Assembly: GCF_001905595.1 (NCBI RefSeq)
Contig: NZ_LIXI01000002.1
Span: 806,001-870,000 of the forward strand
Origin: Streptomyces sp. CB00316
Lineage (GTDB): Bacteria; Actinomycetota; Actinomycetes; Streptomycetales; Streptomycetaceae
Length of the DNA stretch: 64,000 nt
Direction: 5' to 3'
Part shown: piece by piece, positions 25,785-36,140 of the stretch
Layout of the letters: every line of letters starts with the position of its first letter
Position numbering within the stretch: position 1 is the first letter of the stretch
Made by a program: the position numbers and the translations under genes
The notes under the pieces: generated by a model
Told to the model about the DNA's origin: nothing
Seen by the model: the letters and a program-made list of their open reading frames with translations, nothing else
Database searches by the model: none

Positions 25785-28046
25785 GTGTCGTCCCTTGCGC
25801 TGTACCGCCGCTACCGCCCCGAGTCGTTCGCCGAGGTCATCGGTCAGGAGCATGTCACTGACCCGCTCCAGCAGGCCCTGCGGAACAACCGGGTCAATCA
25901 CGCGTACCTGTTCAGCGGGCCGCGTGGCTGTGGAAAGACGACCAGTGCGCGCATCCTCGCCCGCTGTCTGAACTGCGAGCAGGGGCCCACGCCGACCCCG
26001 TGCGGGGAGTGCCAGTCGTGCCGGGACCTCGCGCGCAACGGGCCGGGGTCCATCGATGTCATCGAGATCGACGCCGCATCGCACGGTGGTGTGGACGACG
26101 CCCGTGATCTGCGCGAGAAGGCGTTCTTCGGGCCCGCCTCCAGTCGTTACAAGATCTACATCATCGACGAGGCCCACATGGTCACCCCGGCAGGGTTCAA
26201 CGCCCTGCTGAAGGTGGTCGAGGAGCCGCCGGAGCACCTCAAGTTCATCTTCGCGACCACCGAGCCCGAGAAGGTCATCGGGACGATCCGGTCGCGTACG
26301 CACCACTATCCGTTCCGGCTCGTTCCTCCGGGGACCCTGCGCAGCTACCTCGCCGATGTGTGCGGCCGGGAGAACAGCCCCGTCGAGGACGGCGTCCTGC
26401 CGCTCGTCGTGCGGGCCGGCGCCGGGTCCGTGCGTGACTCCATGTCCGTCATGGACCAGTTGCTGGCCGGTGCGGGCGACGACGGTGTGACGTACGCCAT
26501 GGCGACCTCGCTCCTGGGGTACACGGACGGCTCGCTCCTCGACTCGATCATCGACGCCTTCGCCGCCGGTGACGGGGCCGCCGCCTTCGAGGTCGTGGAC
26601 CGGGTCATCGAGGGCGGTAACGATCCCCGGCGGTTCGTGGCCGATCTGCTGGAGCGGCTGCGCGATCTGGTGATCCTCGCCGCCGTGCCCGACGCGGGGG
26701 AGAAGGGGCTCATCGACGCCCCCGTCGATGTCGTCGAGCGCATGCAGGCCCAGGCCTCCGTCTTCGGCGCCGCCGAGCTCAGCCGCGCCGCCGACCTGGT
26801 CAACGACGGGCTCACCGAGATGCGCGGCGCCACCTCGCCGCGCCTCCAGGTGGAGCTGATCTGCGCCCGGGTCCTGCTTCCCGCCGCCTTCGACGACGAG
26901 CGGTCGACGCAGGCCCGGCTCGACCGGCTGGAGCGCGGTGCGTCCGCCGCGGCTGCCGCCTCGTTCGCGGCGCCGCCCGCCGCCGCTGTGCCCATGGGGT
27001 ACGCCCCCGGGCCCGAGGCCCACGCCCCGCAGGGCCACATGCCCCAGGCCGCCTCCGCCGCCCCCGCGGGTCAGGACGCCGCCCGTGCCGCTGTACGGGG
27101 CGAGGCGCCGGCCCCCGCGCCCGCCGCCGAACCCGTCACCGCGCAGCCCTCCGCCCCGCAGCCCCCCGCCCCGCAGTCCCCCGCCGAAGCCCCCGCCCAG
27201 CGCCCCGGGTCCTGGCCCACCGCCGCGGGCGGCGAGCAGGCCCGGCGCCCCGGCGGCTGGCCCACCGCGTCCGCCCCCGGCAGCGGCCCCGCCACCCCGC
27301 CCCCCGCCGTACCCGCACCGGCCCCCGCCACCCCCGCGGCCCCCTCCGCACCGGCCGCCCCGGCAGCGGGCGGACAGGGCATGGCCCAAGGAGCCGGGCA
27401 GGTCCAGAGCATGTGGCCCGACATCCTGGAGGCGGTGAAGAACCGGCGCCGCTTCACCTGGATCCTGCTCAGCCAGAACGCCCAGGTCACCGGGTTCGAC
27501 GGGACCACCCTCCAGATCGGCTTCATCAACGCGGGCGCCCGGGACAACTTCGCAAGCAGCGGCAGCGAGGAGGTGCTCAAGCAGGCACTCGCCGAGCGGT
27601 TCAACGCCCAGTGGCGGGTCGAGGCGGTCGTCGACACCTCCGGCGGCGCTGCGGCCCCCCCGCCCCCCGTCGGTGGACGCCCGGCCCCGCAGTACACGCC
27701 GGCCCCGACGCCCTCACCCGCCACCCCGACCCCGACGGCGTACGAGGGCAGCCCGGCGCACGCCCCCCAGCAGCAGCACAACCAGCAGTCCCAGCAGGCC
27801 GCCGCCCCGTCCTCCGCCGGGCAGCAGCAGCCGCAGCAGACCCAGCAGGGCCGGGGTGCGGGCCCCTCCGCCCCCGAGCCATCCCACGGCGGGTACGCCT
27901 CCGAGCCGCCGCGCCCCGTGGCCCCCGAGGACGACACCGCGGAGGCGGACGATCCGGATCTCGTCGACTCCGCCCTCTCCGGCCACGAGCTGATCGTCCG
28001 CGAGCTGGGCGCCACCGTGGTGGAGGAGTTCACCAACGAGCAGTGA
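25785..28046 (+). CDS. dnaX: DNA polymerase III subunits gamma/tau
   Basis: The clamp-loader ATPase, 753 residues. Walker A is GPRGCGKT (residues 45-52). Zinc cysteines are CLNC at 61/64 and CGECQSC at 73/76/79. Walker B is DEAH at 128-131. AAA+ domains I-III end near residue 385. A long Ala/Pro/Gln-rich linker (residues ~390-545) precedes a tau-like C-terminal domain (MWPDILEAVKNRRRFTWILL), then another low-complexity stretch and an acidic tail. The start is GTG 25785, with no ribosome site and a GATAAC -10-like hexamer at 25770, so the message may be leaderless. Confidence 0.96.
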   Translation: MSSLALYRRYRPESFAEVIGQEHVTDPLQQALRNNRVNHAYLFSGPRGCGKTTSARILARCLNCEQGPTPTPCGECQSCRDLARNGPGSIDVIEIDAASHGGVDDARDLREKAFFGPASSRYKIYIIDEAHMVTPAGFNALLKVVEEPPEHLKFIFATTEPEKVIGTIRSRTHHYPFRLVPPGTLRSYLADVCGRENSPVEDGVLPLVVRAGAGSVRDSMSVMDQLLAGAGDDGVTYAMATSLLGYTDGSLLDSIIDAFAAGDGAAAFEVVDRVIEGGNDPRRFVADLLERLRDLVILAAVPDAGEKGLIDAPVDVVERMQAQASVFGAAELSRAADLVNDGLTEMRGATSPRLQVELICARVLLPAAFDDERSTQARLDRLERGASAAAAASFAAPPAAAVPMGYAPGPEAHAPQGHMPQAASAAPAGQDAARAAVRGEAPAPAPAAEPVTAQPSAPQPPAPQSPAEAPAQRPGSWPTAAGGEQARRPGGWPTASAPGSGPATPPPAVPAPAPATPAAPSAPAAPAAGGQGMAQGAGQVQSMWPDILEAVKNRRRFTWILLSQNAQVTGFDGTTLQIGFINAGARDNFASSGSEEVLKQALAERFNAQWRVEAVVDTSGGAAAPPPPVGGRPAPQYTPAPTPSPATPTPTAYEGSPAHAPQQQHNQQSQQAAAPSSAGQQQPQQTQQGRGAGPSAPEPSHGGYASEPPRPVAPEDDTAEADDPDLVDSALSGHELIVRELGATVVEEFTNEQ

Positions 28047-28146
28047 GGCGAACGAGCAGCAACGCGACCGGAGCGGAGCAGGTACCAGCCGTCCACGGAA
28101 CGGCGGCCGTCCGGGCCCGCCGCCCCCGGCGGCTAGGCTGCACCCC

Positions 28147-29406
<1,260 letters not shown>

Positions 29407-29686
29407 TCCCGCCGGCCACCCCGCCCCTGCCCCATGGAGTGAACAGAGGAAGTGCACAGACGCGAAGCCGCAGCCCTGCCCTACGGACGCGGACACGTCA
29501 GCAGCTTTGCCCAAAGCCATTCCATCGAGTGACGACTGGGCCAGACGGATGACGCCCGCCGGGACCCCAACTAGGGTGCGGCGCAAGCGTTCCGGCACTT
29601 GGCCCACCGGCATTGCGGTGTCGGTGACGGGTGCCACAGTGGGGGAGTGAGCAACCGCCGCGGGGCAGAGGGGGTGGCATCCGGCC

Positions 29687-31336
29687 GTGTCCGGTATCGA
29701 CGTGGGTGAGGAGCTGGGTGCGCGGGCCGCACAGGCCCGGGCGCTCGCCCTGCTGCGGATCCGCAGCAGGGCACTGGCCGTGGTGATCACGCCCGCGGCC
29801 GTGGCCGTCGTGCTGTTCGCCGCGGGCGCCCAAGGGCACCTCGGCGGGCCCGTCTGGGACGGTGTGCGCTGGGCGGTGCTCGGGGTCGCCGTCGTGGTGC
29901 TGCTGGTGGCCGCCGCCGTCGTGGTGTCCGTCGCACGGGCCCGGCCCGCCGTGAGCCCCATCGTTCCCGTGGCGGAGGAAGGGGCCCCCGACCTCTACCG
30001 GCTGGTCCGGGACCTGGCCGACCGGCTCGGCGTCCCCGCCCCCTCGGCCATAGCGCTGACCCCGGACTGCGACAGCTGGCTGGAGGACCGCGCCCACCGC
30101 AGCAGCGGTGGAGCGAGATCGGAAGCCAGGAACGCGGCCCCCGTCCTGGTGATCGGCTCCCCCTTCCTCTGGTGGATGCGGGTCGCCGAGCTCCGCGCCG
30201 TCCTCGCCCCCGTCGTGGCGGGCACCGACTCGTCCGCGCACCCCGACATAGCCGCCGCCCGCCGCTTCGTCCGCGGTCTGGACGCCGCGGTGGCCGACGG
30301 CGCCGCCCCCGGCCGGGGCGCGCTGCGCGGGGCGCCCGTGACCTTCGCCGGCTGGATCGCCCGGCTGCTGCTGCGCGCCTGCCGGGAACACGCCGCCGAG
30401 ATGGAGCGGTGCGTCGCGGCCACGGCCTCCATGCGTGCCCAGGGCGTCGACTACGCACTCCGCATCGCCGCCCAGGAGCAGGTCGGCCTCGCCTACGCGG
30501 GCTGGGACCGGCTGCTGACCAGGGTCGCCCTGCCCGCCTGGCGGATGGGCCGCTGGCCCTCCCGGCTGGACGCCGGGGTGGTCTCCGCCCTCACCGAGCT
30601 CTCCCGCCGGGACCGGCTGGCCGACGGCTTCACCTCGCGCCTCGGCGAACGTCCCGCCTGCGACCTGCTGGAGGAGCCCGGCATCGCCGACGAGGCCACA
30701 TCCCTGCTCGCCGCCCGCCTCTTCCACGGCGGCCCGGCGGAGAGCGGTCCGGACTGGGCGCCGGTGGACTGGCAGCAGTATCCCGACGAGGTCGTCGACC
30801 GGAAGTGGCGTACGGAGGCGGCCCGGCTGCACCGGGTGCTCGACGCCATGGGGGTCCCCCCGGCCTCCGTGGCCGATCCGGCGGTGCCCACCCTGGCCCG
30901 CGTCATGGAGCACCTGGCCGGTCCCGGCGGGCCCGGGGAGGAGCTCGCGGCGGGCATCGGGGCGGCGGTCGCCCGCGACGATGCCCAGGCCCCGGCGCCC
31001 GGCCCGGCCCAGCAGACGGCGTCCGCCGCCGCCGACCCCCTCGACCTCTGGGGCCCCGACCCTCTCCCCCTCTTCCCGCTCCAGCCGCCGCGTACGGGCA
31101 CGGAGCTGCTCGCCGACCACGTCGCCGCCATGGTCTGCTGCGCGGCCGTGGACACGGCGGGCGCGGCCCCCGGCCTCGACTGGCTGGACGGCCCCGCGCT
31201 GCTCGTCGACGGCGAGCGCCGGGCGGACCTCGCGGTGCCGGTCCTCAGCCTGGTCGAGGACGGCGACCCGGACCCGCTGCGGTCCTGGCTGGCCGAGGTG
31301 GGCGTCCGCTCCGACAAGCCCGTACGGCTGGTGTGA
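29687..31336 (+). CDS. Membrane protein resembling an inactive M48 peptidase
   Basis: A 549-residue protein with two transmembrane segments in residues ~28-85, followed by a large soluble domain. The region around residue 165 (PFLWWMRVAELRAVLAPVVAG) aligns by eye with the ELxAVLAHE helix of M48 membrane metallopeptidases, but the HExxH zinc histidines are absent. The context LTPDCDSWLEDRAH...VLVIGSPFLWW also fits that fold. The C-terminal half has no motif I know. GTG 29687 starts it. It lies between purD and purC, where I recall uncharacterised genes in other Streptomyces. A non-catalytic scaffold is inference. Confidence 0.6.
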   Translation: MSGIDVGEELGARAAQARALALLRIRSRALAVVITPAAVAVVLFAAGAQGHLGGPVWDGVRWAVLGVAVVVLLVAAAVVVSVARARPAVSPIVPVAEEGAPDLYRLVRDLADRLGVPAPSAIALTPDCDSWLEDRAHRSSGGARSEARNAAPVLVIGSPFLWWMRVAELRAVLAPVVAGTDSSAHPDIAAARRFVRGLDAAVADGAAPGRGALRGAPVTFAGWIARLLLRACREHAAEMERCVAATASMRAQGVDYALRIAAQEQVGLAYAGWDRLLTRVALPAWRMGRWPSRLDAGVVSALTELSRRDRLADGFTSRLGERPACDLLEEPGIADEATSLLAARLFHGGPAESGPDWAPVDWQQYPDEVVDRKWRTEAARLHRVLDAMGVPPASVADPAVPTLARVMEHLAGPGGPGEELAAGIGAAVARDDAQAPAPGPAQQTASAAADPLDLWGPDPLPLFPLQPPRTGTELLADHVAAMVCCAAVDTAGAAPGLDWLDGPALLVDGERRADLAVPVLSLVEDGDPDPLRSWLAEVGVRSDKPVRLV

Positions 31337-31526
31337 CAGCACGCAGAGGCCGGCGTAAAGGCAGAGCCAGGCGGCGTCAAAGCACGCAGCCCCCGGAAGA
31401 GGAGGTTCCGTTCACGTCAATCAGCGACGAAGGGTGACGGAGTGCGCGCGTAATGTGATGTGCTGGGGACCGGCGCTGACATCGTGCGCGCCGGAGTTGT
31501 CCGGGGACCTGAGGGAGGGGCGCGGC

Positions 31527-32981
31527 ATGGGGGCGGAGCAGATTCGCCGGTGGGAGTCGGGCGCCCTCGCGCACGCGGTGAGCGACCCCTTCGGCCAGGG
31601 CCCGCTGCCCTGGCTGCGCGGCAGTGAGAACTACTTCGACGACACCGGCCAGGTCGTCCCCTGGTACGCCGACCTCGGCCGCTCCACCGGCGGCGGCACC
31701 CGCACCGCCGACGACGTGCACCGGCAGATCAAGGGCTTCGTCTCGCCCGGAGCGGCCGCCCCCGGCGAGGCCATCGACTTCCACATCACCGTGGACCCGC
31801 CCCAGCAGTTCTCCGTGGACGTCTACCGGATCGGTCATTACGGGGGCGACGGCGCGGCCAAGATCACCACGAGCCCGCGCCTCTCCGGCATCGTCCAGCC
31901 GCCCCCGCTGGCCGCCGACCGGACCGTCTCCTGCCACCACTGGTGGATGTCCTGGCGGCTCCAGATCCCCACCTACTGGTCGGTCGGCGCGTACGTGGCC
32001 GTCCTGACGACCGCCGACGGGTACCGCTCGCACATCCCGTTCACCGTCCGCCACGACCACCCCGCCGACCTGCTGCTCCTGCTCCCGGACATCACCTGGC
32101 AGGCGTACAACCTCTATCCGGAGGACGGCCGCACCGGCGCCAGCCTCTACCACGCGTGGGACGAGCGGGGGCGGCTGCTCGGCGAGGAGGACGCGGCCGT
32201 CACGATCTCCTTCGACCGCCCGTACGCCGGGGCGGGCCTACCGCTGCACGTGGGGCACGCGTACGACTTCATCCGCTGGGCCGAGCGGTACGGCTACGAC
32301 CTCGCCTACGCCGACGCCCGTGACCTGCACGCGGGCCGCATCGACCCCAGCCGCTACCGGGGCCTGGTCTTCCCCGGCCACGACGAGTACTGGTCAACGC
32401 CCATGCGCCGGGCCGCCGAGCGCGCCCGCGACTGCGGCACGTCGCTCGTCTTCCTCTCCGCCAACACCATGTACTGGCAGGTGGGCCTCGCCCCCTCCGC
32501 CTCCGGCATCGCCGACCGCCTGCTGACCTGCCGCAAGCGCCGGGGCCCGGGAAAGTCCGCCCTCTGGCGCGAGGTGGACCGGCCCGAGCAGCAGCTCCTG
32601 GGCATCCAGTACGCGGGCCGGGTCCCCGAGCCCAGCCCTCTGGTCGTGCGCAACGCCGAGCACTGGCTCTGGGACGCCGCGGGCGCGGCCGACGGCGACG
32701 AGATCCCGGGCCTGGTCGCCGGTGAGGCCGACCGCTACTTCCCCCGTACGAGCCTGCCCGAGCACGACAACCGGATCCTGCTCGCCCACTCCCCGTACCA
32801 GGACTCCGAGGGCGCCACCCGACACCAGGAGACCTCGCTCTACCAGGCCCCCTCCGGCGCCCTCGTCTTCGCCTCCGGCACCTTCGCCTGGTCCCCGGCC
32901 CTGGACCGCCCGGGCCACACCGACTGCCGGATCCAGCGGGCGACGGCCAACCTCCTCGACCGGATCTGCAAGCGCGACTGA
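31527..32981 (+). CDS. N,N-dimethylformamidase beta-subunit-like protein
   Basis: The 484-residue protein matches the large-subunit-like domain of N,N-dimethylformamidase. It has an N-terminal Ig-like beta region (FSVDVYRIGHYGGDGAAKIT). A GATase-like domain follows, with LLLLPDITWQAYNLYPEDG, SFDRPY, HAYDFIRWAERYGYDLAYAD and FPGHDEYWSTPMR (~residue 290). The true substrate in Streptomyces is unknown. ATG 31527 has GGGAGGGG 8 nt upstream and is preferred to the longer frame from 31434. No signal peptide is evident. Confidence 0.75.
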   Translation: MGAEQIRRWESGALAHAVSDPFGQGPLPWLRGSENYFDDTGQVVPWYADLGRSTGGGTRTADDVHRQIKGFVSPGAAAPGEAIDFHITVDPPQQFSVDVYRIGHYGGDGAAKITTSPRLSGIVQPPPLAADRTVSCHHWWMSWRLQIPTYWSVGAYVAVLTTADGYRSHIPFTVRHDHPADLLLLLPDITWQAYNLYPEDGRTGASLYHAWDERGRLLGEEDAAVTISFDRPYAGAGLPLHVGHAYDFIRWAERYGYDLAYADARDLHAGRIDPSRYRGLVFPGHDEYWSTPMRRAAERARDCGTSLVFLSANTMYWQVGLAPSASGIADRLLTCRKRRGPGKSALWREVDRPEQQLLGIQYAGRVPEPSPLVVRNAEHWLWDAAGAADGDEIPGLVAGEADRYFPRTSLPEHDNRILLAHSPYQDSEGATRHQETSLYQAPSGALVFASGTFAWSPALDRPGHTDCRIQRATANLLDRICKRD

Positions 32982-33076
32982 CGGCCGGCGGGCGTGTTCA
33001 AGGACCCGCTCCCGCCACCGCCCCCTCCGTGCGGGACAATCGGAACCGCTCCTGGATCAATCTACGCGGAGGCACC

Positions 33077-33991
33077 GTGTCCGGTTTTGTAGAAAAGCCC
33101 GAGCCCGTGCAGGTTCCGGGCCTCACCCACCTGCACACCGGCAAGGTACGTGACCTGTACCGGAACGAGGCGGGCGACCTCGTCATGGTCGCCAGCGACC
33201 GTATCTCCGCGTACGACTGGGTCCTGCCCTCCGAGATCCCCGACAAGGGCCGCGTCCTCACCCGGCTCTCGCGCTGGTGGTTCGACCAGCTCGCCGACCT
33301 GGTGCCCAACCACGTCCTCTCCACCGAGCTGCCGCCCGGCGCCCCGGCGGACTGGGAGGGCCGCACCCTCATCTGCACGTCCCTGCGCATGGTCCAGGTC
33401 GAGTGCGTGGCCCGCGGCTATCTCACGGGCTCCGGGCTCGTCGAGTACAACGCCTCCCGTACGGTGTGCGGCATCGGCCTGCCCGAGGGTCTGGTCGACG
33501 GTTCCGAGCTGCCCGGCCCGATCTTCACCCCGGCCACGAAGGCGGCCGTAGGCGACCACGACGAGAACGTCAGCTACGAGGAGATCGCCCGCGAGGTCGG
33601 CGTGGAGACGGCCGCCGAGCTGCGGCGGACGACACTCGACGTCTACCGCCGGGCCCGGGACGTCGCCCACCAGCGCGGGATCATCCTGGCCGACACCAAG
33701 TTCGAGTTCGGCTTCGAGACGACCGAGGACGGCGGCGAGCGGCTGATCATCGCCGACGAGGTGCTGACGCCCGACTCCTCGCGCTTCTGGCCCGCCGCCA
33801 CCTGGAAGCCGGGCCGTGCGCAGCCGTCGTACGACAAGCAGTTCGTCCGGGACTGGCTGACCTCGCCGGCCTCCGGCTGGGACCGCGCGAGCGAGCAGCC
33901 GCCGCCGGCGCTTCCGCAGGAGGTCGTGGACGCGACCCGCGCCAAGTACATCGAGGCGTACGAGGTCCTGACCGGCTCCAACTGGTCGTAG
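33077..33991 (+). CDS. purC: SAICAR synthetase
   Basis: PurC condenses CAIR with aspartate using ATP. The 304-residue protein has the N-terminal HTGKVRDLY, the signature SDRISAYDW (~residue 45), ECVARGYLTGSG and the C-terminal block ILADTKFEFGFE with VLTPDSSRFWPA. The start is GTG 33077, with a clear GCGGAGG ribosome site 5 nt upstream. It ends in a strong hairpin shared with the convergent tRNA-Gly. Confidence 0.97.
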   Translation: MSGFVEKPEPVQVPGLTHLHTGKVRDLYRNEAGDLVMVASDRISAYDWVLPSEIPDKGRVLTRLSRWWFDQLADLVPNHVLSTELPPGAPADWEGRTLICTSLRMVQVECVARGYLTGSGLVEYNASRTVCGIGLPEGLVDGSELPGPIFTPATKAAVGDHDENVSYEEIAREVGVETAAELRRTTLDVYRRARDVAHQRGIILADTKFEFGFETTEDGGERLIIADEVLTPDSSRFWPAATWKPGRAQPSYDKQFVRDWLTSPASGWDRASEQPPPALPQEVVDATRAKYIEAYEVLTGSNWS

Positions 33992-34000
33992 GAGGTACGC

Positions 34001-34034
34001 AGAAGGCCCCGGTCGATGTCGACCGGGGCCTTCT
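34001..34034. terminator. Bidirectional terminator between purC and tRNA-Gly
   Basis: AGAAGGCCCCGGTCG and CGACCGGGGCCTTCT form a perfect long stem with a 4-nt loop. It serves purC (+) and tRNA-Gly (-). Confidence 0.85.
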
Positions 34035-34040
34035 GTTCTG

Positions 34041-34116
34041 TGGAGCGGACGACCAGGTTCGAACTGGCGACCTCAACCTTGGCAAGGTTGCGCTCTACCA
34101 ACTGAGCTACGTCCGC
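34041..34116 (-). tRNA. tRNA-Gly(GCC), copy 1
   Basis: 76 nt including an encoded 3' CCA. Acceptor GCGGACG/CGTCCGC, anticodon GCC in CTTGCCAAG, T loop TTCGAAC. Identical to the copy at 38117-38192. Confidence 0.95.
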
Positions 34117-34139
34117 AGTGCGCCGCAGCGCGATGCTCA

Positions 34140-34772
34140 CTATACCCAACCCCGCTCGCGTGCGAGACGAACCGCCGTGTGCCGGTTCTCCGCACCGATC
34201 TTGGAGGCGGCCGAGGAGAGGTAGTTGCGGACCGTCCCCTGTGAGAGCGAAGCCCGCTCCGCGATCTCCGCGACCGGCGCCCCGTCCGCCGCCAGTTCGA
34301 GCACCTCGGCCTCCCGGGCGGTCAGCGGGGAGTCCCCGGCGGAGATGGCGTCGGCCGCCAACTCCGGGTCGACATAGCGGTTTCCGGCGTGGACGGTACG
34401 GATGATCTCGGCGAGCCGCCGGGCGCTGACGGTCTTCGGCACGAACCCGCGTACGCCGGCGGCCAGCGCCCGCTTGAGGTGCCCGGGACGGCCGTGGCTG
34501 GTCACGATCATGGTGCGGCAGCCGGGCAGTGCGCTGCGGAGCGATGTGGCGATCTTCACACCGTCCGCGCCCGGCATCTGGAGGTCGAGGACGGCGACAT
34601 CGGGCCGGTGCGCGAGGGCCATGGCGAGCGCCTCGGGGCCGCTCGCCGCCTCCGCGACCACCACGAGGTCGTCCTCCAGGGCGAGCAGCGCGGCCAGGGC
34701 GCCCCGGATCAGGTGCTCGTCGTCGGCGAGCAGGACCCGCACGGGCCGGCCGGCGGAGTCTTCGGTGGTCAT
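34140..34772 (-). CDS. NarL/LuxR-family response regulator
   Basis: A 210-residue response regulator. The receiver domain has acidic pocket LLADDEH, phospho-Asp in VAVLDLQMPG (~residue 59) and conserved Lys in FVPKTV. A C-terminal LuxR-type HTH follows (LTAREAEVLELAADG, IAERASLSQGTVRNYLS). Its gene is last in an operon of ABC ATPase, permease, histidine kinase and this regulator, so it probably controls the transporter operon. ATG 34772 starts 31 bp after the kinase stop. Confidence 0.93.
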   Translation of the reverse strand: MTTEDSAGRPVRVLLADDEHLIRGALAALLALEDDLVVVAEAASGPEALAMALAHRPDVAVLDLQMPGADGVKIATSLRSALPGCRTMIVTSHGRPGHLKRALAAGVRGFVPKTVSARRLAEIIRTVHAGNRYVDPELAADAISAGDSPLTAREAEVLELAADGAPVAEIAERASLSQGTVRNYLSSAASKIGAENRHTAVRLARERGWV

Positions 34773-34803
34773 CTTCGCTCCGAGTGGGCGGTACGGGAGG
34801 TGG

Positions 34804-36105
34804 TCATCGTCCCTCCGGGGCACGGGTCCGGGTGGCGGGGGAGGGGCGGGCGGCCGGAGCCGTGAGCGGGACCGTCGCCGTGACCCGGAACAGGCCGTCC
34901 CCGGCCGTTCCGGCCTCCAGCGACCCGCCCAGGGCCGCGAGCCGCTCGCGCAGCCCGGCCAGGCCGGAGCCGCCACCCACCTCGGAGACCGCCCCCGCCC
35001 CGTCGTTCTCGACCTCCAGCACGACCGCGCCCGCCGCCGTCGTGAGCCGGATCACGCAGTGCCGGGGGTCGCCGTGGCGCAGGACGTTGGTCGCCGCCTC
35101 ACGGACCACCCAGCCGAGGGCGGCCTGGACGGCCAAAGGCGCCCCGATGCCCGCCGGGCCGTCGGCGCCCTTGACGGTGCAGGTGATCCCGGCGGCCTCC
35201 AACACGCCCTTGGCGCCGAGCAGTTCGGTGGGCAGGTCGGCCTCGCGGTAGCCCCGTACGACATCACGTACCTCCTGCTGGGAGGCTCGGGCGATCCGCT
35301 GCACCTCGACCATCTGGTCCACGGCCGCCGCGTTCCCGCGCTGGGCCAGTTCCACGGCGAGCTCGCTCTTCAGCGCGATCACCGCCAGGTTCCGGCCCAG
35401 CACGTCGTGCATGTCCCGGCCGAACCGCAGCCGTTCCTCCGCCACCGCCAGCCGGGCCTGCATGTCCCGCGCCTCCTCGGCCTGCCACATCACGGTCAGG
35501 CTCCAGGCGCTCGGCCGACCCGAGACGAGCACCAGCAGGAAGACGACGAACAGTGAGAAGGCCGCCCCGAAGAGCAGTCGGCCGGGCACCCCGACAGCCG
35601 CCAGCAGCGCCACGACCGCCACCGCGAAGGCCGCGCACTGGAGTACGTACTTCCGGACGGGCACGATGAGCACGTACGGCGTCGCGAAAGCCAGGGGCAG
35701 GTCCAGTACCAGCAGGGCCAGTCCAGCGTCCGCGACCCCGCCCACCGCCGCGAGGGCCACCAGCAGCCCGGTCAGCACCGCCAGCAGCACCGCGGGGAGC
35801 CGCAGCCGCCGCAGCGGGAAGGGCTCCACGCCCCGGTAGTGAGCAAAGGCGGGGGACACGTTGCGGTTGCTCAGCAGGCACTGGCCGGCGTTCACCGTGA
35901 GGAAAGCCACCGCCAGGGAGACCGCCACCGGGCCCTGGCCGAAGGCCTTGCCGAGCGGCAGCAGACCCCAGGTGACGAGGAAGACCCAGGGGAGCGAGCA
36001 GAGCGTGACCCGGGTGTAGAGGTCGATGCGCTGGAGCTTGGTGCGCTCGTGCCAGCCGCGCCGCAACCCCCGTACTCGCCCGATCACCTCGTTCAGCTCC
36101 TTCAC
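34804..36105 (-). CDS. Sensor histidine kinase, NarX/DesK type
   Basis: A 433-residue membrane kinase. Residues ~30-190 hold five or six hydrophobic segments. The HisKA_3 dimer helix carries the phospho-acceptor in FGRDMHDVLGRNLAVIALKS (~residue 218). A HATPase domain follows with REAATNVLRHG (N box) and GGGSGLAGLRERL (G box). GTG 36105 gives a sensible amino terminus (VKELNEVIGRVRG). It pairs with the response regulator downstream. Confidence 0.92.
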   Translation of the reverse strand: MKELNEVIGRVRGLRRGWHERTKLQRIDLYTRVTLCSLPWVFLVTWGLLPLGKAFGQGPVAVSLAVAFLTVNAGQCLLSNRNVSPAFAHYRGVEPFPLRRLRLPAVLLAVLTGLLVALAAVGGVADAGLALLVLDLPLAFATPYVLIVPVRKYVLQCAAFAVAVVALLAAVGVPGRLLFGAAFSLFVVFLLVLVSGRPSAWSLTVMWQAEEARDMQARLAVAEERLRFGRDMHDVLGRNLAVIALKSELAVELAQRGNAAAVDQMVEVQRIARASQQEVRDVVRGYREADLPTELLGAKGVLEAAGITCTVKGADGPAGIGAPLAVQAALGWVVREAATNVLRHGDPRHCVIRLTTAAGAVVLEVENDGAGAVSEVGGGSGLAGLRERLAALGGSLEAGTAGDGLFRVTATVPLTAPAARPSPATRTRAPEGR

Positions 36106-36140
36106 GTCGTCCCTGTGGCTCCGTCCGGCGCGCTCCGCTG

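Noticed and set aside
25785..28046. Programmed frameshift in dnaX giving a short gamma form
   Set aside because: I see no run of A with a following hairpin as in E. coli; one full-length product is the simplest reading.
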